From Dehalococcoidia bacterium (GTDB lineage: Bacteria; Chloroflexota; Dehalococcoidia; Tepidiformales; Tepidiformaceae), in assembly GCA_003104995.1 (NCBI GenBank), contig PQAO01000032.1:1-64000 (forward strand): DNA of 64,000 nt, read 5' to 3'. The notes below the pieces were generated by a model. It did not search any database. It was not told the DNA's origin and saw nothing but the letters and a program-made list of their open reading frames with translations. Of this stretch, positions 56,338-64,000 are shown in pieces; position 1 is the first letter of the stretch, and every line of letters begins with the position of its first letter. Both the position numbers and the translations under genes were made by a program.

Positions 56338-56510
56338 CGCCACGCCATCCGGTCGTGGCTACCCGCGCGAGGCCGTAGGCTCCCTCGCGGGCTGAAGGCT
56401 GGAAGGTGGGCCGGTAAGCCTGATTCCCTTCCGTTGCGAGCCGCAGGACACCAGAGTACGTCGATATCCCGCCGAACGGAAGCGAACGATCCTCCCGTGC
56501 GCCCACCTTC
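56338..56510 (-). promoter_or_regulatory. structured leader upstream of ilvBN, candidate attenuator
   Basis: On the minus strand the transcript would first form a 109-nt nested hairpin. Its outer stem is 10 bp (GAAGGTGGGC 56402-56411 with GCCCACCTTC 56501-56510), the middle stem 8 bp (56428-56435 with 56475-56482) and the inner stem 6 bp. A CCTCGCGGG/CCCGCGCGAGG hairpin and a GCCACG/CGTGGC hairpin follow before the ilvB start. The layout recalls a T-box, and an internal loop contains ATC (Ile). However, I cannot find the conserved T-box sequence, so the class is unknown. Confidence 0.45.
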
Positions 56511-57054
56511 ATCCCAACAGCCCTGTCACCCATCCCCACGCCGCCTCCACCGCCTCCACCGCCGTGAAGTCGTCCAGCCACCGCCCATAGTGCAGCACGT
56601 ACTCCTGGAACATCTTCAGCACCAGCAGCACCCCGCCCACCACCGCGACGTTCCGCCGCGTATACGCGAACCCCGGCCGCCAGTGCGGCAGGCTCGCCAC
56701 GAACAGAAACCAGAACTCGAAAACGTTCGGGAACAGCAACAGCAACGATCGTGCGTCCGCCACCTCGAACACCACGAACCCGAGCAACCGGTACAGATAC
56801 AGCCAGATGGCGATCGTCCGGGCCGGGCCATCCCAGCGCAGCGCCACCAGCAAGAACGTCAGCATGTAGACCTGATCGACCCACTTGTCGAACACCTGGT
56901 AGTTTTTGAGGCCCCCAAGGTCCAGCAGGTTCATCATGAACAGGTCGCTGAAGTCCACCAGCACCGCGATAATCCCGCCCACGAATGCCCATCGCAGCAC
57001 GGGCAGCGACCCCGCAATCCGCACCAACCCCACGACGATGTGTTCCAGTGTCAC
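56509..57054 (-). CDS. integral membrane protein of unknown function
   Basis: I do not recognise a family. The 181 residues contain about five hydrophobic helices rich in aromatic residues (W-L-Y-L-Y-R-L-L-G-F-V-V-F-E), with charged residues between. The start is GTG. It sits between the phosphohexomutase and ilvB on the same strand with 66 bp before it, and its end runs into the ilvB leader hairpin. Confidence 0.6.
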   Translation of the reverse strand: MTLEHIVVGLVRIAGSLPVLRWAFVGGIIAVLVDFSDLFMMNLLDLGGLKNYQVFDKWVDQVYMLTFLLVALRWDGPARTIAIWLYLYRLLGFVVFEVADARSLLLLFPNVFEFWFLFVASLPHWRPGFAYTRRNVAVVGGVLLVLKMFQEYVLHYGRWLDDFTAVEAVEAAWGWVTGLLG

Positions 57055-57120
57055 CAGGCCGTCTCGCGCCCGGCACGCTCCACAGGCGCCTCCGGGGCCC
57101 GGACTCTATCAAATCAGCGC

Positions 57121-58542
57121 TCAGGCCACTCCCGCGATTGCCTTCCCCGCCTCCAGCACGGGCTTCACCAGCGTGCTCGAGGTCACCTCCGTGTAAATCC
57201 GTAGCAGCGGCTCCGTCCCCGATAGCCGGAACAACAGCCAGCCGTCGTCGATGAAGAACCTCCACCCATCGGTCCGGTCCGACCGCAACACCGGCCGCCC
57301 CGCGATCTCCACCGGGTTCGCCGCGTCCAGCACCGCCTTCACGCGCTCGTTCGAACCTGGCTCCAGGTCGAAGTCCAACCGCTCATAGTAGTGCGGGCCC
57401 GTGATCGCGAATACTCGATCGAGCAACACCGAAGCTGGCTTGCCAGTCGCCGCCGCGTAATCCAGCAGGTAGAGCCCCGCCAGGATGCCGTCACGCTCCG
57501 GCAGGTGCCCACGGAATCCGTACCCACCGCTCTCTTCCCCGCCGATGAGCGCGTCCTTCTCCATCATCAGCGGCCCGATGTGTTTGAACCCCACCGGCGT
57601 CTCAAAGCACTCCACCCCATAGTGGTCTGCCAGCAGCTTTGCCATGTTTGTCGTCGTCACCGACTTCACCACCGGGCCCCGCAACCCCCGCTCCCCGAGC
57701 AGGTAGTTCACCAGCAGCGCGAACGTCCGCAGCTGGTCGACGTAGTTGCCCTTCTCGTCCACCACCCCAAGCCGGTCGGCGTCGCCATCGTTCGCAATGC
57801 CGATGTCGTATCGCCCGGTCGCCATCAGCAGCATGAACTCGCCCAGGTTCGACTCGATTGGTTCCGGCGCCCGGATGCCCGGGAATGCCGGGTTCCGGTC
57901 TGCGTGGATCTCGGTCACCGTCGTTTTCCCGCCGTACAACAGCTCCCCGAACAGCCCCGCGCCCGCGCCATACATCGGGTCCACCGCCACCTTCAGCCCC
58001 GCGTTCTTGATCCGCTGGATGTCCACCTGGCCCGCCAGCGACTTGAGATACCCCGGCACCGGGTCGAACCGTTCGATGTCGCCCCCGTTTGCCGCAGCCA
58101 TCTTCAGCCTCGAACGGTCCGCCAGGATCGCCGGCACCCGCTCTTCGATCGCCGCCACGAACTCCGGGCTCGCGCTCCCGCCGTAGTGCGGCTTCACCTT
58201 GATCCCATTCCACCGGTACGGGTTGTGCGAACTGGTCACCACCACGCCCCCGCAGGCTTGCGCCTCGATGATCCGGTAGCTCAGCGCAGGTGTGGGCGCC
58301 GGCCGGTTTGCCAGCTGTACCCGGAACCCGTTCCCCGCCATCACCCGCGCAACGGTCAGCGCAAACTCGTCCGAGAGGAATCGTGTGTCGTACCCCACGA
58401 CCACCGGCCGTTCCGTTCCGTAGGTCGCGGCCAGGTGCTCCGCCGTCGCCTGGGCGCACGCCTCGACGTTCTCGAAGGTGAAAGTGTCTGCGATGATGGC
58501 CCGCCAGCCATCCGTGCCAAAGTGGACCGGGTTCTCAACCAT
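57121..58542 (-). CDS. phosphoglucomutase/phosphomannomutase family enzyme
   Basis: The 473-residue alpha-D-phosphohexomutase has all four family loops: the catalytic Ser loop T-S-S-H-N-P (about residue 105), the metal loop D-G-D-A-D-R, the sugar loop G-G-E-E-S-G-G, and the phosphate loop R-L-S-G-T-E-P. It interconverts sugar 1- and 6-phosphates. The start 58542 overlaps the pyrophosphorylase gene by eight bases; ATG 58554 is the other option. Together they make NDP-sugars. Confidence 0.93.
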   Translation of the reverse strand: MVENPVHFGTDGWRAIIADTFTFENVEACAQATAEHLAATYGTERPVVVGYDTRFLSDEFALTVARVMAGNGFRVQLANRPAPTPALSYRIIEAQACGGVVVTSSHNPYRWNGIKVKPHYGGSASPEFVAAIEERVPAILADRSRLKMAAANGGDIERFDPVPGYLKSLAGQVDIQRIKNAGLKVAVDPMYGAGAGLFGELLYGGKTTVTEIHADRNPAFPGIRAPEPIESNLGEFMLLMATGRYDIGIANDGDADRLGVVDEKGNYVDQLRTFALLVNYLLGERGLRGPVVKSVTTTNMAKLLADHYGVECFETPVGFKHIGPLMMEKDALIGGEESGGYGFRGHLPERDGILAGLYLLDYAAATGKPASVLLDRVFAITGPHYYERLDFDLEPGSNERVKAVLDAANPVEIAGRPVLRSDRTDGWRFFIDDGWLLFRLSGTEPLLRIYTEVTSSTLVKPVLEAGKAIAGVA

Positions 58543-59545
58543 GCGTTCCATCATACCTGCCGCCCGCTTCCATCAACGTACCGGGCGGCACAACCGCCCC
58601 CGTGCCGATGCGCGAGCCTTTACCCGCGACCACCCCTTCAGCACGCGCCCCGGCTCCCACAACCACCCCGTCCGCCAGGATGCACCGCTCGACCGTGGCG
58701 CCCGCTCCAACCTCCACGCCCTCCCAGAGAATCGAGTCGATCACGCGGGCGCCTTCGTCGACCCGGCACCCGGCTCCCACCGCCGACCCCCCAACCACCG
58801 CACCGGCGGCGATCAGCGCCCCGGCGGTGATCGCGTTGCGCCCGCCGAGCAGCTCCCGGTTCAGGTCCAGGTACCGTTGCGGTGTCCCGAGGTCTGCCCA
58901 GTGGCCCTCGAACCGGTGTCCCAGCACCCGCCGCCGCCGGGCCACCAGCGATGGGAATAGCGTCTCCTCCACTCGCACGGCCCCCGGCGGAATTTCGTCC
59001 ACCAGGCCTGGCTCGAAGATCCATACCCCTGCGTTCACCAGCCGCGAAGGCGCCTCGCCGCGCGGCGGCTTCTCCACGAACCCGGTTACCAGCCCCTCCC
59101 CATCGACCACGGCCACGCCGAACGCCGACGGGTCCTCCTCCTCGTGCAGCGCAAGCGTCAGGTCGGCCCCGAAACCCACATGCGCCTGGATCGCCGCATG
59201 GAAGTCAAAGTCAACATAAATGTCACCATTCAGTACCACGAACCGGCCCTCGATTCCTGCCGTCTGAACCGCGTGCCGGATCGCTCCCCCCGATTCGAGC
59301 CGCTCCCGCTCGATGATCGGGAGGATCTGGATCGCGCCCCGCTTCCCGGGCGGGTAGGTCGCCGCAAGGTCCTCGTTCGCCTGTCCCAGCGCCAGCACCA
59401 CCCGCTCGATCCCCGATCGCTCCAACCAGTCGAACAGGTAGTCAATCGCCGGCCGGTTGAGCACCGGGACGAGGCTTTTGTGCCGCGTCGAAGTCAGCGG
59501 CCGTAACCGCGTCCCCTGCCCTCCAACCAGGACAATCGCGTCCAA
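58535..59545 (-). CDS. NDP-sugar pyrophosphorylase with left-handed beta-helix tail
   Basis: The 336-residue nucleotidyltransferase begins V-L-V-G-G-Q-G-T-R-L-R-P-L-T and has N-G-D-I-Y (metal Asp), V-E-K-P-P and G-H-W-A-D-L-G-T-P. About 90 C-terminal residues form hexapeptide repeats (I-A-A-G-A-V-V-G-G-S-A-V-G and following), as in bacterial GDP-mannose or glucose-1-phosphate pyrophosphorylases. The nucleotide is not certain. TTG start. It is coupled to the downstream mutase. Confidence 0.88.
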   Translation of the reverse strand: MDAIVLVGGQGTRLRPLTSTRHKSLVPVLNRPAIDYLFDWLERSGIERVVLALGQANEDLAATYPPGKRGAIQILPIIERERLESGGAIRHAVQTAGIEGRFVVLNGDIYVDFDFHAAIQAHVGFGADLTLALHEEEDPSAFGVAVVDGEGLVTGFVEKPPRGEAPSRLVNAGVWIFEPGLVDEIPPGAVRVEETLFPSLVARRRRVLGHRFEGHWADLGTPQRYLDLNRELLGGRNAITAGALIAAGAVVGGSAVGAGCRVDEGARVIDSILWEGVEVGAGATVERCILADGVVVGAGARAEGVVAGKGSRIGTGAVVPPGTLMEAGGRYDGTHG

Positions 59546-59557
59546 TGGTGCCTGTCG

Positions 59558-60751
59558 CTACCTTCCGGCCGTAATCCGCAGGTCCGCCGACCGCGCCGTA
59601 TCTTCCCACAGGACGTTCAGGTCCGTTCGCCCGAAGTGCCCATAGGCCGCCGTCGCCCGGTAGATTGGCCGCCGGAGGTCCAGGTCCCGGATGATCGCTC
59701 CGGGCCTGAGATCGAAGTGCTTCCGCACGGCACCGAGAATGACTGAGTCCGGCACCACGCCTGTCCCGAACGTCTCCAACCCGATCGAGGTGGGATGCGC
59801 CACCCCAATCGCGTACGACAGCATGAATTCGCAGCGTGTCGCCAGCCCCGCCGCAACGATGTTTTTCGCCACCCAGCGGGCCGCGTACGCCCCCGAGCGG
59901 TCCACCTTCGTCGGGTCCTTCCCGCTGAACGCACCACCGCCGTGCCGCGCGATCCCGCCATACGTGTCCACGATGATCTTTCTGCCCGTCAGCCCCGCAT
60001 CACCCCGCGGCCCGCCGACCACGAAGCGCCCACTCGGATTCACGAACACCTTCGTCCGCTCGTCGACCAGCGATTTATCCACGATCGTCCCGATGATGTG
60101 CTCGCGCACGTCCGTCTCGATGGTTTCGTTGTCGACATCTGGAGCGTGTTGCGTGGAGATCACCACTGCTTCCGCCCGCAGTGGATGCCAGTTCTCGCCG
60201 TACTCGATCGTCACCTGGCTCTTGCCATCGGGGCGCAGCCAGGGGAGTTCGCCGCTCTTGCGGGCCTGCGAAAGCCGCCGCGTCAGCCGGTGTGCCAGCG
60301 AAATCGTCAGCGGCATCAGTTCCGGCGTCTCCGTGCAGGCAAACCCGATCATCATCCCCTGGTCGCCCGCGCCCGTATCCAAGTCTGCTGTCTCGGCATG
60401 ACCGTGGCGCGCCTCCCACGATCGATCGACACCGTCCGCGATATCCGGCGATTGCTGCCCGATCGCCGTGATCACCCCGCAGGTCTCCGCGTCGAAGCCG
60501 ATCTGCGACGACGTATACCCGATCTCCCGGATGGTCTGCCGCACTATCGTCGGGATCTCGATGTACGTGCTGGTCGTTATCTCCCCGGTTACCAGCACCA
60601 GCCCGTTGGTGATCGCCGTTTCACAGGCTACCCGCGCCCGGTTGTCGTCCCGGTAGATCGCGTCCAGGACCGCATCGGAGATCTGGTCGCACATCTTGTC
60701 CGGGTGCCCTTCCGTCACGGATTCCGAGGTCAACAGTTTCGGTTCAGTCAT
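59558..60751 (-). CDS. metK: S-adenosylmethionine synthase
   Basis: The 397-residue enzyme makes SAM from methionine and ATP. Motifs are intact: [51 protein letters not shown] and [24 protein letters not shown] precedes the ATG; that site can be paired by CTTGCCC upstream. A SAM-family riboswitch sits in its 5' leader. Confidence 0.97.
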   Translation of the reverse strand: MTEPKLLTSESVTEGHPDKMCDQISDAVLDAIYRDDNRARVACETAITNGLVLVTGEITTSTYIEIPTIVRQTIREIGYTSSQIGFDAETCGVITAIGQQSPDIADGVDRSWEARHGHAETADLDTGAGDQGMMIGFACTETPELMPLTISLAHRLTRRLSQARKSGELPWLRPDGKSQVTIEYGENWHPLRAEAVVISTQHAPDVDNETIETDVREHIIGTIVDKSLVDERTKVFVNPSGRFVVGGPRGDAGLTGRKIIVDTYGGIARHGGGAFSGKDPTKVDRSGAYAARWVAKNIVAAGLATRCEFMLSYAIGVAHPTSIGLETFGTGVVPDSVILGAVRKHFDLRPGAIIRDLDLRRPIYRATAAYGHFGRTDLNVLWEDTARSADLRITAGR

Positions 60752-60915
60752 CGCTTGCCCTTCCTTGTCCGTTCGTGGCAAGGCTGGCGGGCAAGAGGAA
60801 GCCCCTCACAGTCATGAGGGGCGATGCGTTCACGTCTTCCACGGATTGCACCCCTCTCTGTGAGGGGCGGGCCTTCCCGCAAGCCCGCCTTTTGTTGCCC
60901 TTCTTGCGAAGGACC
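60752..60915 (-). promoter_or_regulatory. expression platform of the metK riboswitch
   Basis: Between the aptamer and the metK start, alternative pairings exist. CCCCTCACAG can pair locally with GAGAGGGG or with the distal CTGTGAGGGG. GGCGGGC pairs with GCCCGCC (60867-60890). CTTGCCC near 60787-60795 can pair with GGGCAAG that overlaps the metK ribosome site. Translational sequestration looks more likely than termination, because no U-run follows a hairpin on this strand. Confidence 0.45.
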
Positions 60916-60981
60916 GCGTCGTCTTGGCACCTTGGAGGCTTAACCAGGTTGCCGGGCGCGGTCGCCCTCTTGACGCTCCAC
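60911..60981 (-). ncRNA. SAM-I/SAM-IV family riboswitch upstream of metK
   Basis: On the minus strand the core reads GCGTC-AAGAGGGCGACCGCG-CCCGGCAACCTGG-TTAAGCCT-CCAAGGTGCCAA-GACGACGC. CCGGCAACC and AGGTGCCAA are the SAM-I clan consensus blocks, and GCGTC/GACGC closes the outer stem (60972-60976 with 60916-60920). The core is only about 61 nt, shorter than a classic S-box, which fits the SAM-I/IV-variant class. Binding SAM should lower metK expression. Confidence 0.75.
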
Positions 60982-60983
60982 CA

Positions 60984-60989
60984 ATTCTA
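60984..60989 (-). promoter_or_regulatory. -10 element of the metK riboswitch transcript
   Basis: TAGAAT on the minus strand has five of six matches and ends eight bases before the first base of the aptamer stem, so transcription would begin almost at the aptamer. The -35 region is weak. Confidence 0.5.
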
Positions 60990-61059
60990 CCAGTCCGCCT
61001 CTACCACGCGAAAGCCAACTCCACCTCACGCTTCGCCGGCCAGGCGCCGTACTCGCCGC

Positions 61060-61338
61060 TCATTTCGGCGTGAATCGTCGCCGAACCTCCGCGACGACCG
61101 CCGCGGCCTCGTCCGCGCTGCTGCGCTCACCCAGGACTTCCTCCGTCACCCGCAATACCTGTTGTTCAAACGTGCGCCGCAAGTCCTCTCGCAGCCCACG
61201 CCCGACATAGATTCGCGCTAGTTCCTCGCACGAAACCTCCTGTGCCTCCGCCAACTGACGCAGCGAATCGAGAGCACTCTCCGGCAGCGAAACCCGAATC
61301 TGGCCGGTCTTCCGGCCCTTCCACTCAACGGCCTCCAT
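61060..61338 (-). CDS. antitoxin-like partner of BrnT, ribbon-helix-helix type
   Basis: The 92-residue acidic protein contains G-Q-I-R-V-S-L-P-E-S-A-L-D-S-L-R-Q-L-A, a short strand then helix like ribbon-helix-helix DNA-binding proteins, and a long helical C-terminus. It differs from typical BrnA, whose RHH is at the C-terminus. The ATG is chosen because AAGGA lies four bases upstream; it overlaps the toxin gene by 14 bases. It probably neutralises the toxin and represses the pair. Confidence 0.65.
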   Translation of the reverse strand: MEAVEWKGRKTGQIRVSLPESALDSLRQLAEAQEVSCEELARIYVGRGLREDLRRTFEQQVLRVTEEVLGERSSADEAAAVVAEVRRRFTPK

Positions 61339-61633
61339 CGAATCCTTCATATGTTCGTCTCTCATGTCTGGTCGCGGGCCGCGCGGAGATGATTCTCGCG
61401 CGGTCTCCACGCTCAGTATGCACCACGATGAGCAGCCGCAGGCGGTAGGTCTCGCCCAGCAGCCATTCCCGTCCCTCTCCATCGTCACCCGAGGCGTCTC
61501 CGGCGATCGCAAGCGGATCGAGAAAGACCTCCGCGGCATCGAAGAAGTCGACGCCGTGCTTCACGAGGTTTGCACTCGCCTTTTCGGCGTCCCATTCGAA
61601 CCGCAGGTGCTGGAGATCGTACAAGATGTCCAC
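61325..61633 (-). CDS. brnT: BrnT-family toxin
   Basis: The 102-residue protein matches BrnT ribonuclease-type toxins: L-R-F-E-W-D-A-E-K-A-S-A-N-L-V-K-H-G-V-D-F at the start, V-F-L-D-P-L-A in the middle, and L-L-I-V-V-H-T-E-R-G-D-R-A-R-I-I-S-A-R-P-A-T at the end. BrnT cleaves RNA under stress. GTG start. It lies between metK and ahcY on the same strand, so the TA pair interrupts the methyl-cycle genes. Confidence 0.85.
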   Translation of the reverse strand: MDILYDLQHLRFEWDAEKASANLVKHGVDFFDAAEVFLDPLAIAGDASGDDGEGREWLLGETYRLRLLIVVHTERGDRARIISARPATRHERRTYEGFDGGR

Positions 61634-61716
61634 GTCGCGGCATTCTAGTCCACCTTGCTCCGGACGCCAGAAGACAACGGTCCGCTCGCCGCCATTTGCG
61701 ACGACTGCCGCAGGTC

Positions 61717-63027
<1,311 letters not shown>

Positions 63028-63936
63028 TTAGTCGCGAAGGCTCACGAGGCTCCCATCATACTTGCGCCCCCGGATTGCGGCACGAATCCGCCGGAACGCC
63101 GACCCCACCCCTGACGGGTCCCGCCGCGCCGCGCTCGCCTCCACCAGGTGGCACACCTCCCGGTAGCCCAGCCGCGCGTACGCCGCGACTGCCGGCGTGT
63201 TGTTCGGGTCCACCGTCAGCACCACATGGTCGCAATATTCCAACAGCGTCTCAGTCACGGCGCTCGTTGCCGCCGTTGCGTAACCGTGTCCCCGGTACGA
63301 AGGGTGCGTGAACACGTTCCCGACCACCGCTATGCCCTCATGGCGCGATACGACGTGCGTGCCTGCCACCGCCACCAGCCGTCCCTCCCGCACCACCCCG
63401 CGGTACACGCCGCTTTCGATGTGGTCTGGCACGTAGTAGCTCGGCCCGCCCTCGCTCCCGTACAGGCTGTTCAGCTTGCGGATGTCCAGACCCGTCAGCC
63501 CAACCGTCGGCACGTCGCGCATCGGTGCGAAGCTCGCGCGCTCGACGCCCATCCGGATCATTGGCTGCTGGGTAGCCAGCCGGTACACCCGCCGCAGCAC
63601 TTCCAGGTGCTGCGGCTGACACGTCGCGTAGGTCTGCGCCGTCCCCGGGTGGATCGTCAGGATGGCCAGCACCGCGTCCGGGTCGCCCATCACGAACGTC
63701 GCGTCTCCCAGTCCGCCCCGGCTGTGCAACACCAGGCCGGTCCCGGTTGTCCCGCGCGCGTAGTACCACTGCGTCCGCGGAAAGAGCGCCGGTTCCAGCT
63801 GCCCGAGTGCATAGGCCGTGTACTCGACCCGCGGCGCGAGGACCGACCGGATGGCCTGGATGTCCGTCAGCGGCTGGACCACGTAGTCCAACCGCTCCCG
63901 GGCCACTCCCTGCCACCGGACTTCGCGCTCCGCCAT
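63028..63936 (-). CDS. two-domain GNAT acetyltransferase
   Basis: The 302-residue protein has an N-terminal degenerate GNAT-like half (about 1-145) and a C-terminal catalytic GNAT half with V-F-T-H-P-S-Y-R-G-H-G-Y-A-T-A-A-T and N-N-T-P-A-V-A-A-Y-A-R-L-G-Y. Proteins of this layout acetylate small molecules or peptides. The ATG overlaps the stop of the upstream gene by one base. Confidence 0.85.
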   Translation of the reverse strand: MAEREVRWQGVARERLDYVVQPLTDIQAIRSVLAPRVEYTAYALGQLEPALFPRTQWYYARGTTGTGLVLHSRGGLGDATFVMGDPDAVLAILTIHPGTAQTYATCQPQHLEVLRRVYRLATQQPMIRMGVERASFAPMRDVPTVGLTGLDIRKLNSLYGSEGGPSYYVPDHIESGVYRGVVREGRLVAVAGTHVVSRHEGIAVVGNVFTHPSYRGHGYATAATSAVTETLLEYCDHVVLTVDPNNTPAVAAYARLGYREVCHLVEASAARRDPSGVGSAFRRIRAAIRGRKYDGSLVSLRD

Positions 63937-64000
63937 CAGCCATCGACCTCAAAGTGAGTCAGTTCCCGGAATTGCCGGTACCTGCCGTCCACCTCTTCCC
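63936..64000 (-). CDS. C-terminus of an unidentified protein (partial at window end)
   Basis: Twenty codons are visible, ending with F-R-E-L-T-H-F-E-V-D-G and a TGA that overlaps the GNAT start by one base. The remainder lies beyond the window. The family cannot be named. Confidence 0.5.
   Translation of the reverse strand, partial: EEVDGRYRQFRELTHFEVDG

Noticed and set aside
54522-58830. Plus-strand open frames of 489 and 479 codons opposite ilvB, the hexomutase and the pyrophosphorylase
   Set aside because: They are Arg/His/Pro-rich shadows of well-supported minus-strand enzymes.

Overview
The window is about 64 kb of high-GC bacterial DNA. It is packed with genes, and many neighbours share ATGA or GTGA stop/start overlaps. 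I see no rRNA, tRNA, transposase, integrase, CRISPR array or phage gene. The flagellar genes include no P-ring or L-ring gene (flgI, flgH, flgA), which fits a cell with one membrane. Together with a membrane pyrophosphatase, a WS/DGAT acyltransferase, a compact adenosylhomocysteinase and many GTG/TTG starts, this suggests a Chloroflexota-like (Dehalococcoidia/Tepidiforma-type) organism. That placement is inference; no marker gene in the window fixes it.

Layout. 1-2.4 kb: a direct repeat, then a small membrane protein, a DM13-domain protein and an unusual isocitrate/isopropylmalate dehydrogenase relative, all on the minus strand. 2.4-7.1 kb: hppA (K+-dependent type of membrane pyrophosphatase), followed directly by an intact 803-residue paralogue that has lost the catalytic residues. 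7.3-9.3 kb: an acetyltransferase, a SemiSWEET-like protein, a cyclic-di-AMP (ydaO/yuaA) riboswitch ahead of a tiny zinc-ribbon protein, and an ABM-fold protein. 9.5-28.6 kb: a response regulator and a nearly continuous flagellar cluster: flbD-motA-motB-fliL-fliY-fliO // fliP-fliQ-fliR-flhB-flhA-flhF-pilZ-orf-fliA-orf-LPETG protein-flgF/G-flgG-flgM-flgN-flgK-flgL. It encodes stator, export gate, rod, hook junction, sigma-28 and anti-sigma. FliM, FliG, FliF, FliI, hook and flagellin genes must lie elsewhere if the flagellum is functional.

28.6-53 kb: metabolic and transport genes on both strands. These are a WS/DGAT acyltransferase, two MFS exporters, a CaiB/BaiF CoA-transferase, dCTP deaminase, two metallo-beta-lactamase-fold hydrolases, a TauE/SafE permease, carboxyltransferase and biotin-carboxylase subunits of an acyl-CoA carboxylase, an SDR, an enoyl-CoA hydratase, a six-PAS hybrid histidine kinase, and an HtrA-like protease next to a LuxR regulator with a degenerate receiver. 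The carboxylase subunits plus the hydratase would suit leucine/isovalerate-type acyl-CoA breakdown, although they are not in one operon.

53-64 kb: mostly minus strand. ilvB-ilvN follow a strongly structured leader. An NDP-sugar pyrophosphorylase and a phosphohexomutase supply sugar nucleotides. metK sits behind a SAM-I/IV-type riboswitch, a BrnT-type toxin-antitoxin pair lies between metK and ahcY, and a two-domain GNAT protein follows.

The features most worth a second look are the catalytically dead pyrophosphatase paralogue beside hppA, an FlhF whose GTPase motifs are eroded, an LPETG-anchored protein inside the flagellar operon, the c-di-AMP riboswitch controlling a zinc ribbon, repeated G/C dyads upstream of the motility transcription units, leaderless-type promoters at several genes, and the hairpin leader upstream of ilvB.
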